Shown: positions 1-8,098, counted from the stretch's first letter. The stretch: 64,000 bases of DNA from Micromonospora haikouensis (GCF_900091595.1 NZ_FMCW01000028.1:1-64000), one strand, 5' to 3'. Program-made: numbers and translations. The notes: generated from the sequence alone by a model not told the origin.

Positions 1-1
1 C

Positions 2-274
2 AACCTGGGTCACCTCGGCGACCGCAACGACCACGACTCCCTCGGCCTGTTCCAGCAGCGCCCGTCCAGCGGCTGGGGTTCGCCGGAGCAGATCACCGAC
101 CCGCAGTACGCGACCACGGCGTTCCTCAAGGGCCTCCGACAGGTCGACGGCTGGCAGGACATGCCCCTGACCGACGCCGCCCAGACCGTCCAGGTCTCCG
201 CCTACCCCGACGCCTACGCCCAGTGGGAACAGCAGGCCGCCGACCTCGTCACCCAGCACTGGAACAACAGCTGA
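2..274 (+). CDS. C-terminal part of a secreted lysozyme/peptidase-type protein (5' cut by window)
   Basis: An open frame runs from the first bases of the window to TGA at 272-274, giving 90 residues. It begins NLGHLGDRNDHDSLGLFQQR and continues with a WGSPEQI stretch, a YATTAFL stretch and a SAYPDAYAQWE stretch. This matches the C-terminal half of an actinobacterial domain that follows NlpC/P60, M23 or transglycosylase-like modules in predicted cell-wall hydrolases. The catalytic part lies upstream of the window, so the enzyme class cannot be read here. A strong hairpin follows 18 bases after the stop, so this is the end of a transcription unit. Family assignment is from memory of similar tails and is moderately certain. 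Confidence 0.6.
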   Translation, partial: NLGHLGDRNDHDSLGLFQQRPSSGWGSPEQITDPQYATTAFLKGLRQVDGWQDMPLTDAAQTVQVSAYPDAYAQWEQQAADLVTQHWNNS

Positions 275-292
275 CACCACACACGCACACAC

Positions 293-337
293 ACGCTGCC
301 GGCCGGGCCCCGACAACAGGGGCCCGGCCGGCAGCGT
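293..337. terminator. 18-bp perfect hairpin, rho-independent-like terminator
   Basis: Arms at 293-310 and 320-337 are perfectly complementary, with a 9-base loop. There is no T-run, as is usual for high-GC actinobacterial terminators. It lies just after the partial gene ending at 274 and ahead of a repeat and the 3' end of uppP, so it can serve both strands. Confidence 0.75.
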
Positions 338-358
338 CTCCACCTCACCCAGCCGAGT

Positions 359-413
359 GTTAGGAAGGGGCCCCTCCTATACAGAAAGCGTTAACAAGGG
401 GCCCTTCCTTGCA
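359..413. repeat. Intergenic palindromic repeat, copy A
   Basis: GGAAGGGGCCCC and GGGGCCCTTCC blocks flank a central AGAAAGCGTTAAC core. The same arrangement recurs at 16785, 43923 (opposite orientation) and 47566 (degenerate). This copy lies between the tail of the partial gene and the end of uppP, a convergent junction. Base pairing of the GC-rich blocks would form a stem with the GTTAAC core in the loop. The function is unknown; a bidirectional terminator or a mobile REP-like element are both possible. Confidence 0.8.
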
Positions 414-420
414 AGCGCTC

Positions 421-1257
421 CTAGGTGGCGGCGATGGTGCCCGTCATCAGGAGGGCGAGCACGAGGGTGCCCAGGGCCACCCGGTACAGCACGAAGACGT
501 AGAGGGTGTGGTGGGCGACGTAGCGCAGCAGCCAGGCGATGGCCGCGTAGCCGATGACGAAGGCGATGAGCGTGGCCACCACCATCTGCGCCCCGCTCGG
601 CGTGGACGTCCCCGGTGCGGACGGCTCGAAGACGTCCCCGACGCTGAAGATGCCGGACATCACGACCGCCGGGATGGCGAGCAGGAACGAGTACCGGGCC
701 GCCGCCTCCCGGGTGAGGTTGAGCAGCAGGCCGGCGGTGAGCGTGCCGCCGGAGCGGGACACCCCGGGGATCAGCGCCATCGCCTGGGCGAAGCCCATGA
801 CGATGCCGTCGCGCATCCGGAAGTTCTCCAGGGTGCGGCTCTGCCGCCCCCAGTACTCGGCGAAGGCCAGCACGAACGCGAAGACGATCAGCGTGGTGGC
901 GACCACCCACAGGTTGCGTCCGGCGGTGCGGATCTGGTCCTTGAACAGGAAGCCGAACAGCCCGATCGGGATCGAGCCGACGATGACGTACCAGCCCATC
1001 CGGTAGTCGAGGCTGGCACGCACCGAGCGGTCCCAGAGCCCGACGATCCAGGTTCGGGTGATCCGCCAGATGTCCTTGGCGAAGTAGATGAGCACCGCCG
1101 CCTCGGTGCCGAGCTGGGTGACGGCGGTGAACGACGCGCCGGCGTCCCGGCCGAAGAAGATCGCCGAGGTGATCCGCAGGTGCCCCGACGAGCTGACCGG
1201 GAGGAACTCCGTGAGCCCCTGGACGACGCCCAGGACGATGGCCTCGATCCAGGTCAC
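421..1257 (-). CDS. uppP: Undecaprenyl-diphosphate phosphatase UppP/BacA
   Basis: A 278-residue polytopic membrane protein, the usual length for BacA-type UppP. It dephosphorylates undecaprenyl pyrophosphate to recycle the lipid carrier for peptidoglycan and other envelope polymers, and confers low-level bacitracin resistance. Both family motifs are present: the N-terminal QGLTEFLPVSSSGH (Q13, E17, H26) and PGVSRSGGT at 164-172 with R168. At least seven hydrophobic segments are visible. Translation starts at GTG (1257-1255), which overlaps the TGA of the upstream LLM oxidoreductase (GTGA), so the two are translationally coupled. A palindromic repeat lies just past its stop. The identification is firm. 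Confidence 0.97.
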   Translation of the reverse strand: MTWIEAIVLGVVQGLTEFLPVSSSGHLRITSAIFFGRDAGASFTAVTQLGTEAAVLIYFAKDIWRITRTWIVGLWDRSVRASLDYRMGWYVIVGSIPIGLFGFLFKDQIRTAGRNLWVVATTLIVFAFVLAFAEYWGRQSRTLENFRMRDGIVMGFAQAMALIPGVSRSGGTLTAGLLLNLTREAAARYSFLLAIPAVVMSGIFSVGDVFEPSAPGTSTPSGAQMVVATLIAFVIGYAAIAWLLRYVAHHTLYVFVLYRVALGTLVLALLMTGTIAAT

Positions 1258-2306
1258 TCGCCGACCCCGGACATCTCGAGGGCCTCGGCGACGGTGCGCA
1301 GCGTCTGCACGCCGCTGTCGCGGTCGGCGACGAAGAGGGTCACCGACAGGGTGGTGACGCCGGCGGCGGCGTACTCGCGCAGGCGCTCGGCGATGCGCTC
1401 CTTGGGCCCGAGCAGCGAGGTGCGGTCGATGAACTCCATCGGCACGGCGGCGGCCGCGTCGCGCTGCCGCTTGGCCAGGTAGAGGTCCTGCACCTCGCGG
1501 GCGGCGTCGCCGTAGCCCATCCGCGTGGCGAGCTGGTTGTAGAAGTTCTGCTGCCGGCTGCCCATGCCGCCGACGTAGAGGGCGGCGTACCAGCGGACCA
1601 GCTCGGCACAGGTCGCGACGTCGTCGCCGACGACCACCGGCACCGACGGCACGACGTCGAAGCCGGCCAGCTCCTTGCCGGCCTTCGCCCGGCCGGCGGC
1701 CACGGCGGCGAGCTGCTCGTCGGCGAACTCCGGGGCGTAGAAGACGGCCAGCCAGCCGTCGGCGATCTCGCCGGCCAGCTCAAGGTTCTTCGGGCCGACG
1801 GCGGCGAGGTAGATCGGGACCTGCTCGCGCGGCGGGTGGAAGCCCAGTCGCAGCGCCTTGCCGGGGCCGTCGGGCAGCGGCAGGGTGTAGAACTCGCCGT
1901 CGTACGCGACCTCCTTGCGGGCGATGGCGAGCTTGACGATGTCGACGTACTCGCGGGTGCGGGCGAGGGGCTTGGCGAAGCGCACCCCGTGCCAGCCCTC
2001 GGAGACCTGGGGGCCGGAGACGCCCAGGCCGAGCCGGAACCGGCCGCCGGAGAGCGCGTCGATGGTCGCCGCCGTCATGGCGGTCATGGCGGGGGTCCGG
2101 GCGGGGATCTGCATCACCGCGCTGCCGATGTCGATCCGTTCGGTCTGGCCGGCGATCCAGGCCAGCATGCTCGGCGAGTCGGAGCCGTACGCCTCCGCCG
2201 CCCACACCACCGAGTAGCCGAGCCGGTCGGCCTCCTGGGCGAGCGCCACATGGTCGGCGGGTGTGCTCCACGCCGTCTGGTATCCGAGACTGAGCCCGAG
2301 TCGCAC
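1254..2306 (-). CDS. LLM-class F420-dependent oxidoreductase, Rv3520c-like
   Basis: A 350-residue luciferase-like monooxygenase fold protein. Residues 1-40 carry the typical opening (GLSLGYQTAWSTPADHVALA). The segment VSGPQVSEGWHGVRFAKPLA, followed by RTREYVDIVK, is characteristic of the Mycobacterium Rv3520c (TIGR03559) subgroup, which is expected to use coenzyme F420 rather than FMN. The substrate is unknown. The GTG start at 2306 is supported by a strong GGGGGAGG site 4 bases upstream. It is the first gene of a two-gene operon with uppP, overlapping by 4 bases. Whether F420 is truly the cofactor is inferred from family membership. Confidence 0.9.
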   Translation of the reverse strand: MRLGLSLGYQTAWSTPADHVALAQEADRLGYSVVWAAEAYGSDSPSMLAWIAGQTERIDIGSAVMQIPARTPAMTAMTAATIDALSGGRFRLGLGVSGPQVSEGWHGVRFAKPLARTREYVDIVKLAIARKEVAYDGEFYTLPLPDGPGKALRLGFHPPREQVPIYLAAVGPKNLELAGEIADGWLAVFYAPEFADEQLAAVAAGRAKAGKELAGFDVVPSVPVVVGDDVATCAELVRWYAALYVGGMGSRQQNFYNQLATRMGYGDAAREVQDLYLAKRQRDAAAAVPMEFIDRTSLLGPKERIAERLREYAAAGVTTLSVTLFVADRDSGVQTLRTVAEALEMSGVGE

Positions 2307-2490
2307 TGGTCCTCCCCCATCGGCGCACCACAGGTCGCATCAGGTTACGCAATGCGGGCCGCCCGGCCGATCACCGGCTCACCCCCCGAACCCGCCGCCC
2401 GGCCGGGTGCAGGGTGTCGCCCGGAGGGCGAGCAGGAACTTGACGGGAGCGAGGATATCCGTGGCGGCGGGTTCGAAATAAGGTTCACCC

Positions 2491-3462
2491 ATGCAACAGC
2501 GACCGCTCGGCCGAAGCGGGCTGGCGGTTTCCCGGCTCGCGCTCGGCACCATGACCTGGGGCCGGGACACCGACGCCGACGACGCGGCCGCCCAGCTCAA
2601 GAGCTTTCTCGACGCGGGCGGCAACCTGGTGGACACCGCCGACGTGTACGGCGACGGGGACGCGGAGTCGGTCATCGGGTCGCTGCTGGGCAGCCTGGTT
2701 CCCCGCGACGAGCTGCTGATCGCGACGAAGGCGGGGCTGCGGCCGGGCAGCGGCCGGCGCCGGGACGGCTCCCGGGGTCACCTGCTGCGCACCCTGGACG
2801 CCTCGCTGCGCCGGCTCGGCACGGACCACGTCGACCTGTGGCAGGTGCACGGGTACGACCCGGACACACCCCTGGAGGAGACCCTCGCGGCGCTGGACCA
2901 CGCGGTGGCCAGCGGCCGGGTCCGCTACGTCGGGGTGTCGAACTTCTCGGGCTGGCAGACGGCCCGGGCGGCGGCCTGGCAGGCGGCCTGGCCGGGGCGG
3001 GCGCCGGTGGTGGCCGCCCAGGTGGAGTATTCGCTGCTGGAGCGGGGCGTCGAGCGGGAGGTGCTGCCGGCGTGCGCGGCGCTGGGGCTGGGGGTGCTGC
3101 CCTGGTCGCCGTTGGGGCGGGGGGTGCTCACCGGCAAGTACCGGCACGGCCGGCCGGCGGACTCGCGGGCGGCGTCGCCGCACTTCGAGCCGTTCGTGGC
3201 GACGTACCTGGAGCCGCGCTGCTCCAGCATCGTGGAGGCGGTGGCCACGGCGGCCGGGGGGTTGGGCGTGTCGCCGCTGGAGGTGGCGCTCGCGTGGATC
3301 CGGGACCGGCCGGGCGTGACGGCGCCGATCCTCGGCGCGCGGACGGTCGGGCAGTTGCTCGGCGCGCTCCAGGTGGAGCGGATGACGCTGCCGGCGGAGA
3401 TCATCGTCGCGCTCGACGACGTGTCGGCGGTGCCGGTGGGCTATCCCGAGCGGGACGGCTGA
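2491..3462 (+). CDS. Aldo/keto reductase family oxidoreductase
   Basis: A 323-residue NADPH-dependent aldo/keto reductase with a (beta/alpha)8 barrel. The catalytic tetrad is visible as D48 and Y53 (in VDTADVYG), K80 (ATKAG) and H120 (WQVHGYD). The NADP-binding end of the barrel includes PWSPLGRGVLTGKY and a late LGARTVGQL segment. The physiological carbonyl substrate cannot be deduced. It is divergent from the LLM-uppP operon and is followed by a small DUF5703 gene. I recall this group (uppP, LLM, AKR, DUF5703, M20 peptidase) as a recurring actinobacterial neighbourhood. The ribosome site (AAGGTTCACCC before ATG) is weak. Confidence 0.92.
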   Translation: MQQRPLGRSGLAVSRLALGTMTWGRDTDADDAAAQLKSFLDAGGNLVDTADVYGDGDAESVIGSLLGSLVPRDELLIATKAGLRPGSGRRRDGSRGHLLRTLDASLRRLGTDHVDLWQVHGYDPDTPLEETLAALDHAVASGRVRYVGVSNFSGWQTARAAAWQAAWPGRAPVVAAQVEYSLLERGVEREVLPACAALGLGVLPWSPLGRGVLTGKYRHGRPADSRAASPHFEPFVATYLEPRCSSIVEAVATAAGGLGVSPLEVALAWIRDRPGVTAPILGARTVGQLLGALQVERMTLPAEIIVALDDVSAVPVGYPERDG

Positions 3463-3544
3463 GCGGATCCGGCCAGGCCCCCGCGCTGCCGGGCTGGGCC
3501 GGGCGGGGCGCGGAGGGTGGCGGACGGCCGCCGGGCTGGGCAGC

Positions 3545-3745
3545 ATGGAACGCATGGACTACGAATACGCGCCGCTGCGGCTGCCCTCGAACGTCGACCG
3601 GCTGACCGCCGCGGCGCAGTTGGCGATCCAGGCGGAGTTCTCCGGGTGGGAGCTGGCCCGGGTGCGGTTGTACCGGGACGGCACGCGGCAGGTGGTGCTG
3701 CGGCGCCGTGTGGTGAACCAGCCGCAACCCGGCCTGTCGTACTGA
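3545..3745 (+). CDS. DUF5703 family small protein
   Basis: A 66-residue basic protein with the sequence style of DUF5703: DYEYAPLRLPSNVDR, then AIQAEFSGWELARVRLYRDG, and a basic tail VVLRRRVV. A second ATG at 3554 gives a 63-residue form that starts right at the conserved MDYEY and may be the true start; no convincing ribosome site separates the two. The biochemical function is unknown. It follows the aldo/keto reductase by 82 bases on the same strand and ends before a very strong bidirectional hairpin. Confidence 0.8.
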   Translation: MERMDYEYAPLRLPSNVDRLTAAAQLAIQAEFSGWELARVRLYRDGTRQVVLRRRVVNQPQPGLSY

Positions 3746-3765
3746 CCCGGGCGGCACGAGCCCGG

Positions 3766-3803
3766 CGTCCCGGGGCCCGGCCGGCTGGCCGGGCCCCGGG
3801 ACG
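3766..3803. terminator. 17-bp hairpin between convergent genes
   Basis: Arms 3766-3782 and 3787-3803 pair perfectly around a 4-base GGCT loop. The hairpin lies between the stop of the DUF5703 gene and the stop of the His-tailed protein on the other strand, so it can terminate transcription from both sides. Confidence 0.8.
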
Positions 3804-3811
3804 AGCCCGGC

Positions 3812-4492
3812 CTAGTGGTGGTGCCCCGCGTGGTCGTGGCCCGCGTGGTCGTGCTCCTCGTCGGTCAGGTCGAGGAACGGGTGCTCGTCGAGGCGGCCCA
3901 CGAGGCGGTCGTCGGCGGCCGGCTGGAACGGGCCCACCGGGTCGTCGTCGTCGAAGGACTCCAGGTCGACGGGGGTGCCGACCTCGCTGACCATCACGAC
4001 CCCGTCGAGCGGCTCCAGCTCCGGCACGTCCAGCGCGGACAGCGAACCGTCGCCGCTCTGCAGCAGCTCCAGCACCGCCTCGCCGACGCCCTCGACGGGT
4101 GCGGCCTCGTCCTCCTCGGGGGTGCCCTCGCGGCGGGCGGCCTCGGCGGCCCGGATCAGCGCGGCGACGCTGGGCACCCGGTAGTCGCGGCGCTGGCGCA
4201 CCGAGATGACCCGGGGGTGCGGGTCGGTCGCCTCGACGCCGTCGGCCGCGCCGAAGCGCTCGTCGGCCTCGTCGGGGTCGATGGACTCGACGTCCCAGGG
4301 TGTGACCTCGCCGAACGCGTCGAGCAACTGCTCGTCGTAGGCGAACGAGGCGTTGTTCAGGGCGACGTACGCCTGCCAGACGTCGTCGTCGTCGATGCGG
4401 CCCTGTGCGGCGCGGACGGCGGCCAGGTGGTGGCGGGCGGCGTCGATCACCCGCTCCAGGGCGGCGTCCAGCTCACCGTGCTGGTCGGTCAT
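3812..4492 (-). CDS. Acidic protein of unknown function with a His-rich C-terminal tail
   Basis: A 226-residue, strongly acidic soluble protein. The N-terminal 60 residues look helical (LDAALERVIDAARHHLAAVR) and residues 60-100 include FGEVTPWDVESIDPDEADERF. A conserved-looking ISVRQRRDYRVPSVAALIRA segment follows, then an acidic linker, and finally a HDHAGHDHAGHHH tail with seven His in the last 13 residues, a plausible divalent-metal site. The start is supported by AAGGGA upstream of ATG. I do not recognise a named domain. It sits between DUF5703 (convergent) and the M20 peptidase (same strand, 60 bases upstream), so a link to metallopeptidase biology is possible but only inferred. Confidence 0.75.
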   Translation of the reverse strand: MTDQHGELDAALERVIDAARHHLAAVRAAQGRIDDDDVWQAYVALNNASFAYDEQLLDAFGEVTPWDVESIDPDEADERFGAADGVEATDPHPRVISVRQRRDYRVPSVAALIRAAEAARREGTPEEDEAAPVEGVGEAVLELLQSGDGSLSALDVPELEPLDGVVMVSEVGTPVDLESFDDDDPVGPFQPAADDRLVGRLDEHPFLDLTDEEHDHAGHDHAGHHH

Positions 4493-4552
4493 GTGCGTTC
4501 CCTTCGCGATGGGGGACGATCCGTGCCGGGCGGGATGGGGCGGCCGACACGG

Positions 4553-5881
4553 TCAGCAATTCCGGAGGAAGCGGTCGAGAACCCGCACGCCGAACTGTAG
4601 TCCGTCCACCGGCACCCGCTCGTCGATGCCGTGGAACAGGCCGGAGAAGTTGAGGTCGGGCGGCAGCCGCAGCGGGGCGAAGCCGAAGCAGCGGATGCCG
4701 AGCTGGGAGAACGCCTTGGCGTCGGTGCCGCCGGAGAGCATGTAGGGCACGGGCCGGGCGCCCGGGTCCTCCGCGCGCAGCGCCGCCGACATGGCCTCGA
4801 CGAGGTCGCCGTCGAAGGTGGTCTCCAGGGCGGGCTGGCGGTGGACGTACTCGATGGCGATGTCGGGGCCGACCAGCTCGCGCAGCTGCTGTTCGAGGAG
4901 TTCGGACTGGCCGGGCAGGCTGCGGCAGTCGATGGTGGCGGTGGCCCGGCCGGGGATGACGTTGTCCTTATAGCCGGCGGCGAGCCGGGTCGGGTTGGCG
5001 GTGTTGCGGATGGTCGCGCCGATGATGTTGGCGATGGGGCCGAGCTTGGCGATGGCCGTCTCCGGGTCATCGGGGTCGAGTTCGACGCCGAGCAGGTCGG
5101 AGACCTCCTCCAGGAAGGCGCGCACGGTGTCGGTGACGACCACGGGGAAGCGGTGCCGGCCGATGCGGGCGACGGCCTCGGCGAGCGCGGTGACGGCGTT
5201 GTCGTCGTGCACCATCGAGCCGTGGCCGGGGCGGCCCTTGGCGTGCAGCCGCAGCCAGTCGATGCCCTTCTCGGCGGTCTCGATGAGATAGAGCCGCTGG
5301 GAGTCGTCGACGGTGTAGGAGAAGCCGCCGACCTCGCCGATGGCCTCGGTGCAGCCGTCGAAGGCGTCGCGGTGGTGCTGGACGAGGTAGTGCGCCCCGT
5401 AGTCGCTGCCGGCCTCCTCGTCGGCGGTGAACGCCAGCACGATGTCGCGGGCGGGCCGGACGCCGGTGCGTTGCCAGTTCCGCACCACGGCCAGCACCAT
5501 GGCGTCGAAGTCCTTCATGTCGATCGCGCCCCGGCCCCACAGGTAGCCGTCACGCAGCTCGCCGGAGAACGGGTGCACCGACCACTCGTCGGCGTCGGCG
5601 GGGACGACGTCGAGGTGGCCGTGGACGAGCAGGGCGTCCCGGCCGGGGTCGGCGCCGGGGATGCGGGCGACGAGGTTGGCCCGGCCGGGGGCGGACTCGT
5701 GGATGCGGGACTCGACGCCCACCTCGGCGAGCTTATCCGCGACGTACTCGGCGGCGACGCGCTCGCCCGCGCTGGTGGCGTTGTCCCCGGTGTTGGTGGT
5801 GTCGATGCGCAGCAGGTCGCGGCAGAGGTCGACGACCTCGGCGGTGGGGTCGGGCGGGGCGGAGGCGGCGTCGCTCGTCAT
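4553..5881 (-). CDS. M20/M25/M40 family metallohydrolase (dipeptidase/deacetylase type)
   Basis: A 442-residue zinc-dependent peptidase or amidohydrolase. Metal-ligand motifs are in order: GHLDVVP (H89, catalytic D91), GAIDMKD (bridging D121), TADEEAG (catalytic E155, ligand E156), and the C-terminal LFHGIDERVP with a late His ligand. SGGTDAKAFSQLG precedes it. The dimerisation insert is present, so the length is typical. I chose the ATG at 5881 (MTSDAASAPP) because the homologous part starts there and the open frame further upstream is low-complexity. The exact substrate is unknown; the Rv2141c-type family is a good comparison. Confidence 0.92.
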   Translation of the reverse strand: MTSDAASAPPDPTAEVVDLCRDLLRIDTTNTGDNATSAGERVAAEYVADKLAEVGVESRIHESAPGRANLVARIPGADPGRDALLVHGHLDVVPADADEWSVHPFSGELRDGYLWGRGAIDMKDFDAMVLAVVRNWQRTGVRPARDIVLAFTADEEAGSDYGAHYLVQHHRDAFDGCTEAIGEVGGFSYTVDDSQRLYLIETAEKGIDWLRLHAKGRPGHGSMVHDDNAVTALAEAVARIGRHRFPVVVTDTVRAFLEEVSDLLGVELDPDDPETAIAKLGPIANIIGATIRNTANPTRLAAGYKDNVIPGRATATIDCRSLPGQSELLEQQLRELVGPDIAIEYVHRQPALETTFDGDLVEAMSAALRAEDPGARPVPYMLSGGTDAKAFSQLGIRCFGFAPLRLPPDLNFSGLFHGIDERVPVDGLQFGVRVLDRFLRNC

Positions 5882-6076
5882 CGGTTCTTCATACCAGCCG
5901 CGCCGGTCGGGCAGCTCCCCCGGCCGCCCGACACCGCCGCCGGCGCCCCGGGCGGCCTGGTCGCGCGGGCCCGCCGTTTCGGCGGTACGCGGTCTGGGTA
6001 CCGCCGCTGCCGTCCCGCACCGCTCACCGGGCCGCCTTCTCCTCGCAGCGCGCGCCCGCCCGCCGAGGAGGGCACC

Positions 6077-6691
6077 ATGACCGTTCCCCTGCCGCCGCTG
6101 CCGCCCGTACCCGAGGAGGGCTACCGACCCGGCGGCCCGAGCGTGGTCGACCTCGTCGGCCGCGAGCACCGGCAGCTGCTCGACCTGGTCGACCGGGTCA
6201 CCGGTCCGGACGCCGCGCCGCAGCGGCTCGCCGAGGTCGTCGAGGTGCTGACCGCCGTGGTGTCGCGGCACCTGTCGGCGGAGGAGCAGTACCTCTTCCC
6301 CGCCGTCCGGGCGGCCGTGCCCGGGGCGGCTGCGGCGGTCGACCGGGAGGCCGGGGCGGCGGCCGAGCTGCTGGCCGCCCTGAAGGCGCTGGCCGGGCCG
6401 GCGGATCCGGCGTTGGCCGACGTGGCCGACCGGGTACGCCGGCACGTCGCCGGGACGGCGGCGCTGCTGGCGTCGCTACGCGAGGTGGCCACCGCCGCCG
6501 AGCTGATCCGGCTGGGCAACCGGTGGGAGATCGCCGAGGAGGCCGCGCCCACCCGGCCGCACCCGGGGACGCCGGCGAGCCCGCCGTGGAACCGGATCGT
6601 CGAGCCGGCGGTGGGGGTGGTGGACAAGGTCCGCGACGCCGTGACGGGCCGGCCCACGTACGCGTCGGACCTGCTTCCACCCGGTGACTGA
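6077..6691 (+). CDS. Hemerythrin HHE domain protein
   Basis: A 204-residue protein whose residues 22-140 form a four-helix hemerythrin-like cation-binding domain. The iron-ligand pattern is visible as H31 (REHRQLLDLV) and H65 with E69/E70 (RHLSAEEQYLFP), with a further His (RRHVAGT) in the third helix. Such proteins bind a di-iron centre and sense or carry O2 or NO. The C-terminal 50 residues are Pro-rich and end in NRIVEPAVGVVDKVRDAV. The start ATG is preceded by GAGGAGG at 6066-6072. The gene is monocistronic. Confidence 0.88.
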   Translation: MTVPLPPLPPVPEEGYRPGGPSVVDLVGREHRQLLDLVDRVTGPDAAPQRLAEVVEVLTAVVSRHLSAEEQYLFPAVRAAVPGAAAAVDREAGAAAELLAALKALAGPADPALADVADRVRRHVAGTAALLASLREVATAAELIRLGNRWEIAEEAAPTRPHPGTPASPPWNRIVEPAVGVVDKVRDAVTGRPTYASDLLPPGD

Positions 6692-6744
6692 CCGGATACC
6701 GGACGGTTACCAGGGGATCACCGACCGGATACCGGGCGGTCACC
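6690..6744. repeat. Two 22-bp direct repeats upstream of the LysR gene
   Basis: GACCGGATACCGG with a CGGT(T/C)ACC tail occurs at 6690-6711 and again at 6723-6744, with two mismatches and a 33-bp period (about three helical turns). The spacing would place two bound proteins on the same DNA face. The first copy overlaps the TGA of the hemerythrin gene. Confidence 0.6.
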
Positions 6745-6816
6745 AATAGACATTGGCCAACTCCTATCCACTAGGGCCCTTCCATCGATCCTTCCGTGGT
6801 CATACCGTCACCGTAT
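6743..6816. promoter_or_regulatory. Candidate LysR operator sites upstream of and overlapping the LysR start
   Basis: CCAAT-AGAC-ATTGG (6743-6756) is a perfect 5-4-5 inverted repeat. ATAC-N7-GTAT (6802-6816) has the T-N11-A layout typical of LysR-type sites and overlaps the ATG at 6815. The second site would let the protein repress its own gene. No Shine-Dalgarno site is visible before the ATG, so the transcript may be leaderless. Confidence 0.5.
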
Positions 6817-7828
6817 GAATCTGGAGCTGAGACACCTGCGGGTGGTCTGCGCCATCGCGGAGACAGGGAGCGTGACGAAGGCGGCGTCCACGCTCGGCCT
6901 GGCCCAGCCGGCGCTGACCGCCCAGCTCCAACGCATCGAGCGGGCGCTGGGCGGGCCGCTGTTCGAACGGGACCGCCGGGGCGCCCGCCCCACCGCGCTC
7001 GGCGAGCTGGTGCTGGCCCGGGCCCGGGTGCTGCTGCCGGCCATGCAGGGTCTCCAGGACGAGGCGGCCCGGCTGGCCGGCGCGGGCCCGACCCCCGCCC
7101 GGTACCGCTTCGGCGGGGTGAACAGCCCCATCCTCGGCCGCCTGGTGCACCGGCTCGCCGCCGCGCACCCACAGGCCCAGATCACCACGTACGCCTCCTG
7201 GTCCGCCGACGAGCTGGCCCAGCTCGTCGGCGGCGGCCGGCTGGACTACGCGCTGGTCGGGGTCTGCGGCGACGCCGTTCCGCCGGCCGGGTACGGGCTG
7301 GCCTGGCGGGAGGTGGCGTTGGAGCCGGTGCAGGTGCTGCTGCCCGAGCAGCACCCGATGTCCGACCACGACGAGGTGCGGCTGGTGGACCTGCGCGCCG
7401 AGCAGTGGGTCGCCGCACCGGGCGACGGCTGCTTCGGCGACTGCTTCGCCGCCGCCTGCGCCCGCGCCGGCTTCACCCCCCGCAAGGTGTACGAGGCCGA
7501 CGTGCGCGGCTGCATCGACCTGGTGGAGGCCGGCGCAGCGGTGGCCCTGTGCCAGGCCACCTTCCGCCCGGTGCCCGGCCTGGTGACCCGCCGGCTGGCC
7601 GGGGCGCCGCTGCGCTGGCGGCTGCTGCTGGGCTGGCACCCCGACTCGGCCGGCGCGAGCTTCGCCGAGGAGGTGCTGGAGGCGGCGGTGGCCGTGTACG
7701 ACGACTCGCTCGCCACGCACCCCGACTACCTGGCCTGGCTGCTGCGGCACCCCGACTTCGGGGTACGCCGGTCGGCCCCGGCCGGGCCGCTCGCCGGGGG
7801 CGCCGGTTCCGGGGTGCGAATCGCCTGA
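6815..7828 (+). CDS. LysR family transcriptional regulator
   Basis: A 337-residue LysR-type regulator. The N-terminal winged helix-turn-helix is clear: MNLELRHLRVVCAIAETGSV, then TKAASTLGLAQPALTAQLQR (helix-turn-helix around residues 20-42) and GGPLFERDRRGARPTALG. Residues 90-300 form the periplasmic-binding-protein-like effector domain. The 30-residue C-terminal extension is Gly/Pro-rich and probably disordered. No divergent target gene is adjacent (the upstream hemerythrin gene is on the same strand), so the most likely nearby target is itself through the sites at 6743-6816. The effector is unknown. Confidence 0.93.
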   Translation: MNLELRHLRVVCAIAETGSVTKAASTLGLAQPALTAQLQRIERALGGPLFERDRRGARPTALGELVLARARVLLPAMQGLQDEAARLAGAGPTPARYRFGGVNSPILGRLVHRLAAAHPQAQITTYASWSADELAQLVGGGRLDYALVGVCGDAVPPAGYGLAWREVALEPVQVLLPEQHPMSDHDEVRLVDLRAEQWVAAPGDGCFGDCFAAACARAGFTPRKVYEADVRGCIDLVEAGAAVALCQATFRPVPGLVTRRLAGAPLRWRLLLGWHPDSAGASFAEEVLEAAVAVYDDSLATHPDYLAWLLRHPDFGVRRSAPAGPLAGGAGSGVRIA

Positions 7829-7847
7829 CGGTGGGTATCACGGGCCC

Positions 7848-8084
7848 ATGACCGATGCCCAGCCGACCGCCGACGACCGGGAGACCCTGCGCGTGGCGGC
7901 CGCCGCGCACAGCGCCGCCGCCCGGGACGTGGAGGCGTTCCTGCGCCGCCTGCCCGAGGTCCCCGGCCCCGCCGACGTGACCGAGTACGCCACCCTGCTC
8001 AGCCGCGAGGAGCGGGCGCGCGGGGAACGCCAGGCCGCCGCCGACGCCTTCGGCCTGCAGATCGGCAGCCTGGAACCGGAGTGA
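7848..8084 (+). CDS. Small helical hypothetical protein
   Basis: A 78-residue Ala/Glu/Arg-rich protein (LRVAAAAHSAAARDVEAFLR ... LSREERARGERQAAADAFGL), predicted to be mostly alpha-helical and charged, with no membrane segment. It starts 20 bases after the LysR stop and is probably co-transcribed with it. A hairpin follows its stop. I recognise no family. Confidence 0.6.
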   Translation: MTDAQPTADDRETLRVAAAAHSAAARDVEAFLRRLPEVPGPADVTEYATLLSREERARGERQAAADAFGLQIGSLEPE

Positions 8085-8098
8085 GCCCGGCCCGGCCG

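Noticed and set aside
1836..3605. Very long open frames antisense or out of frame to the LLM and aldo/keto reductase genes
   Set aside because: They lack recognisable domains, are Arg/Gly/Pro-rich and result from high GC3 in the real genes.
4553..6445. Extended N-terminus of the M20 peptidase (188 extra residues)
   Set aside because: The extra part is antisense to the hemerythrin gene and low-complexity; the family homology begins at ATG 5881.
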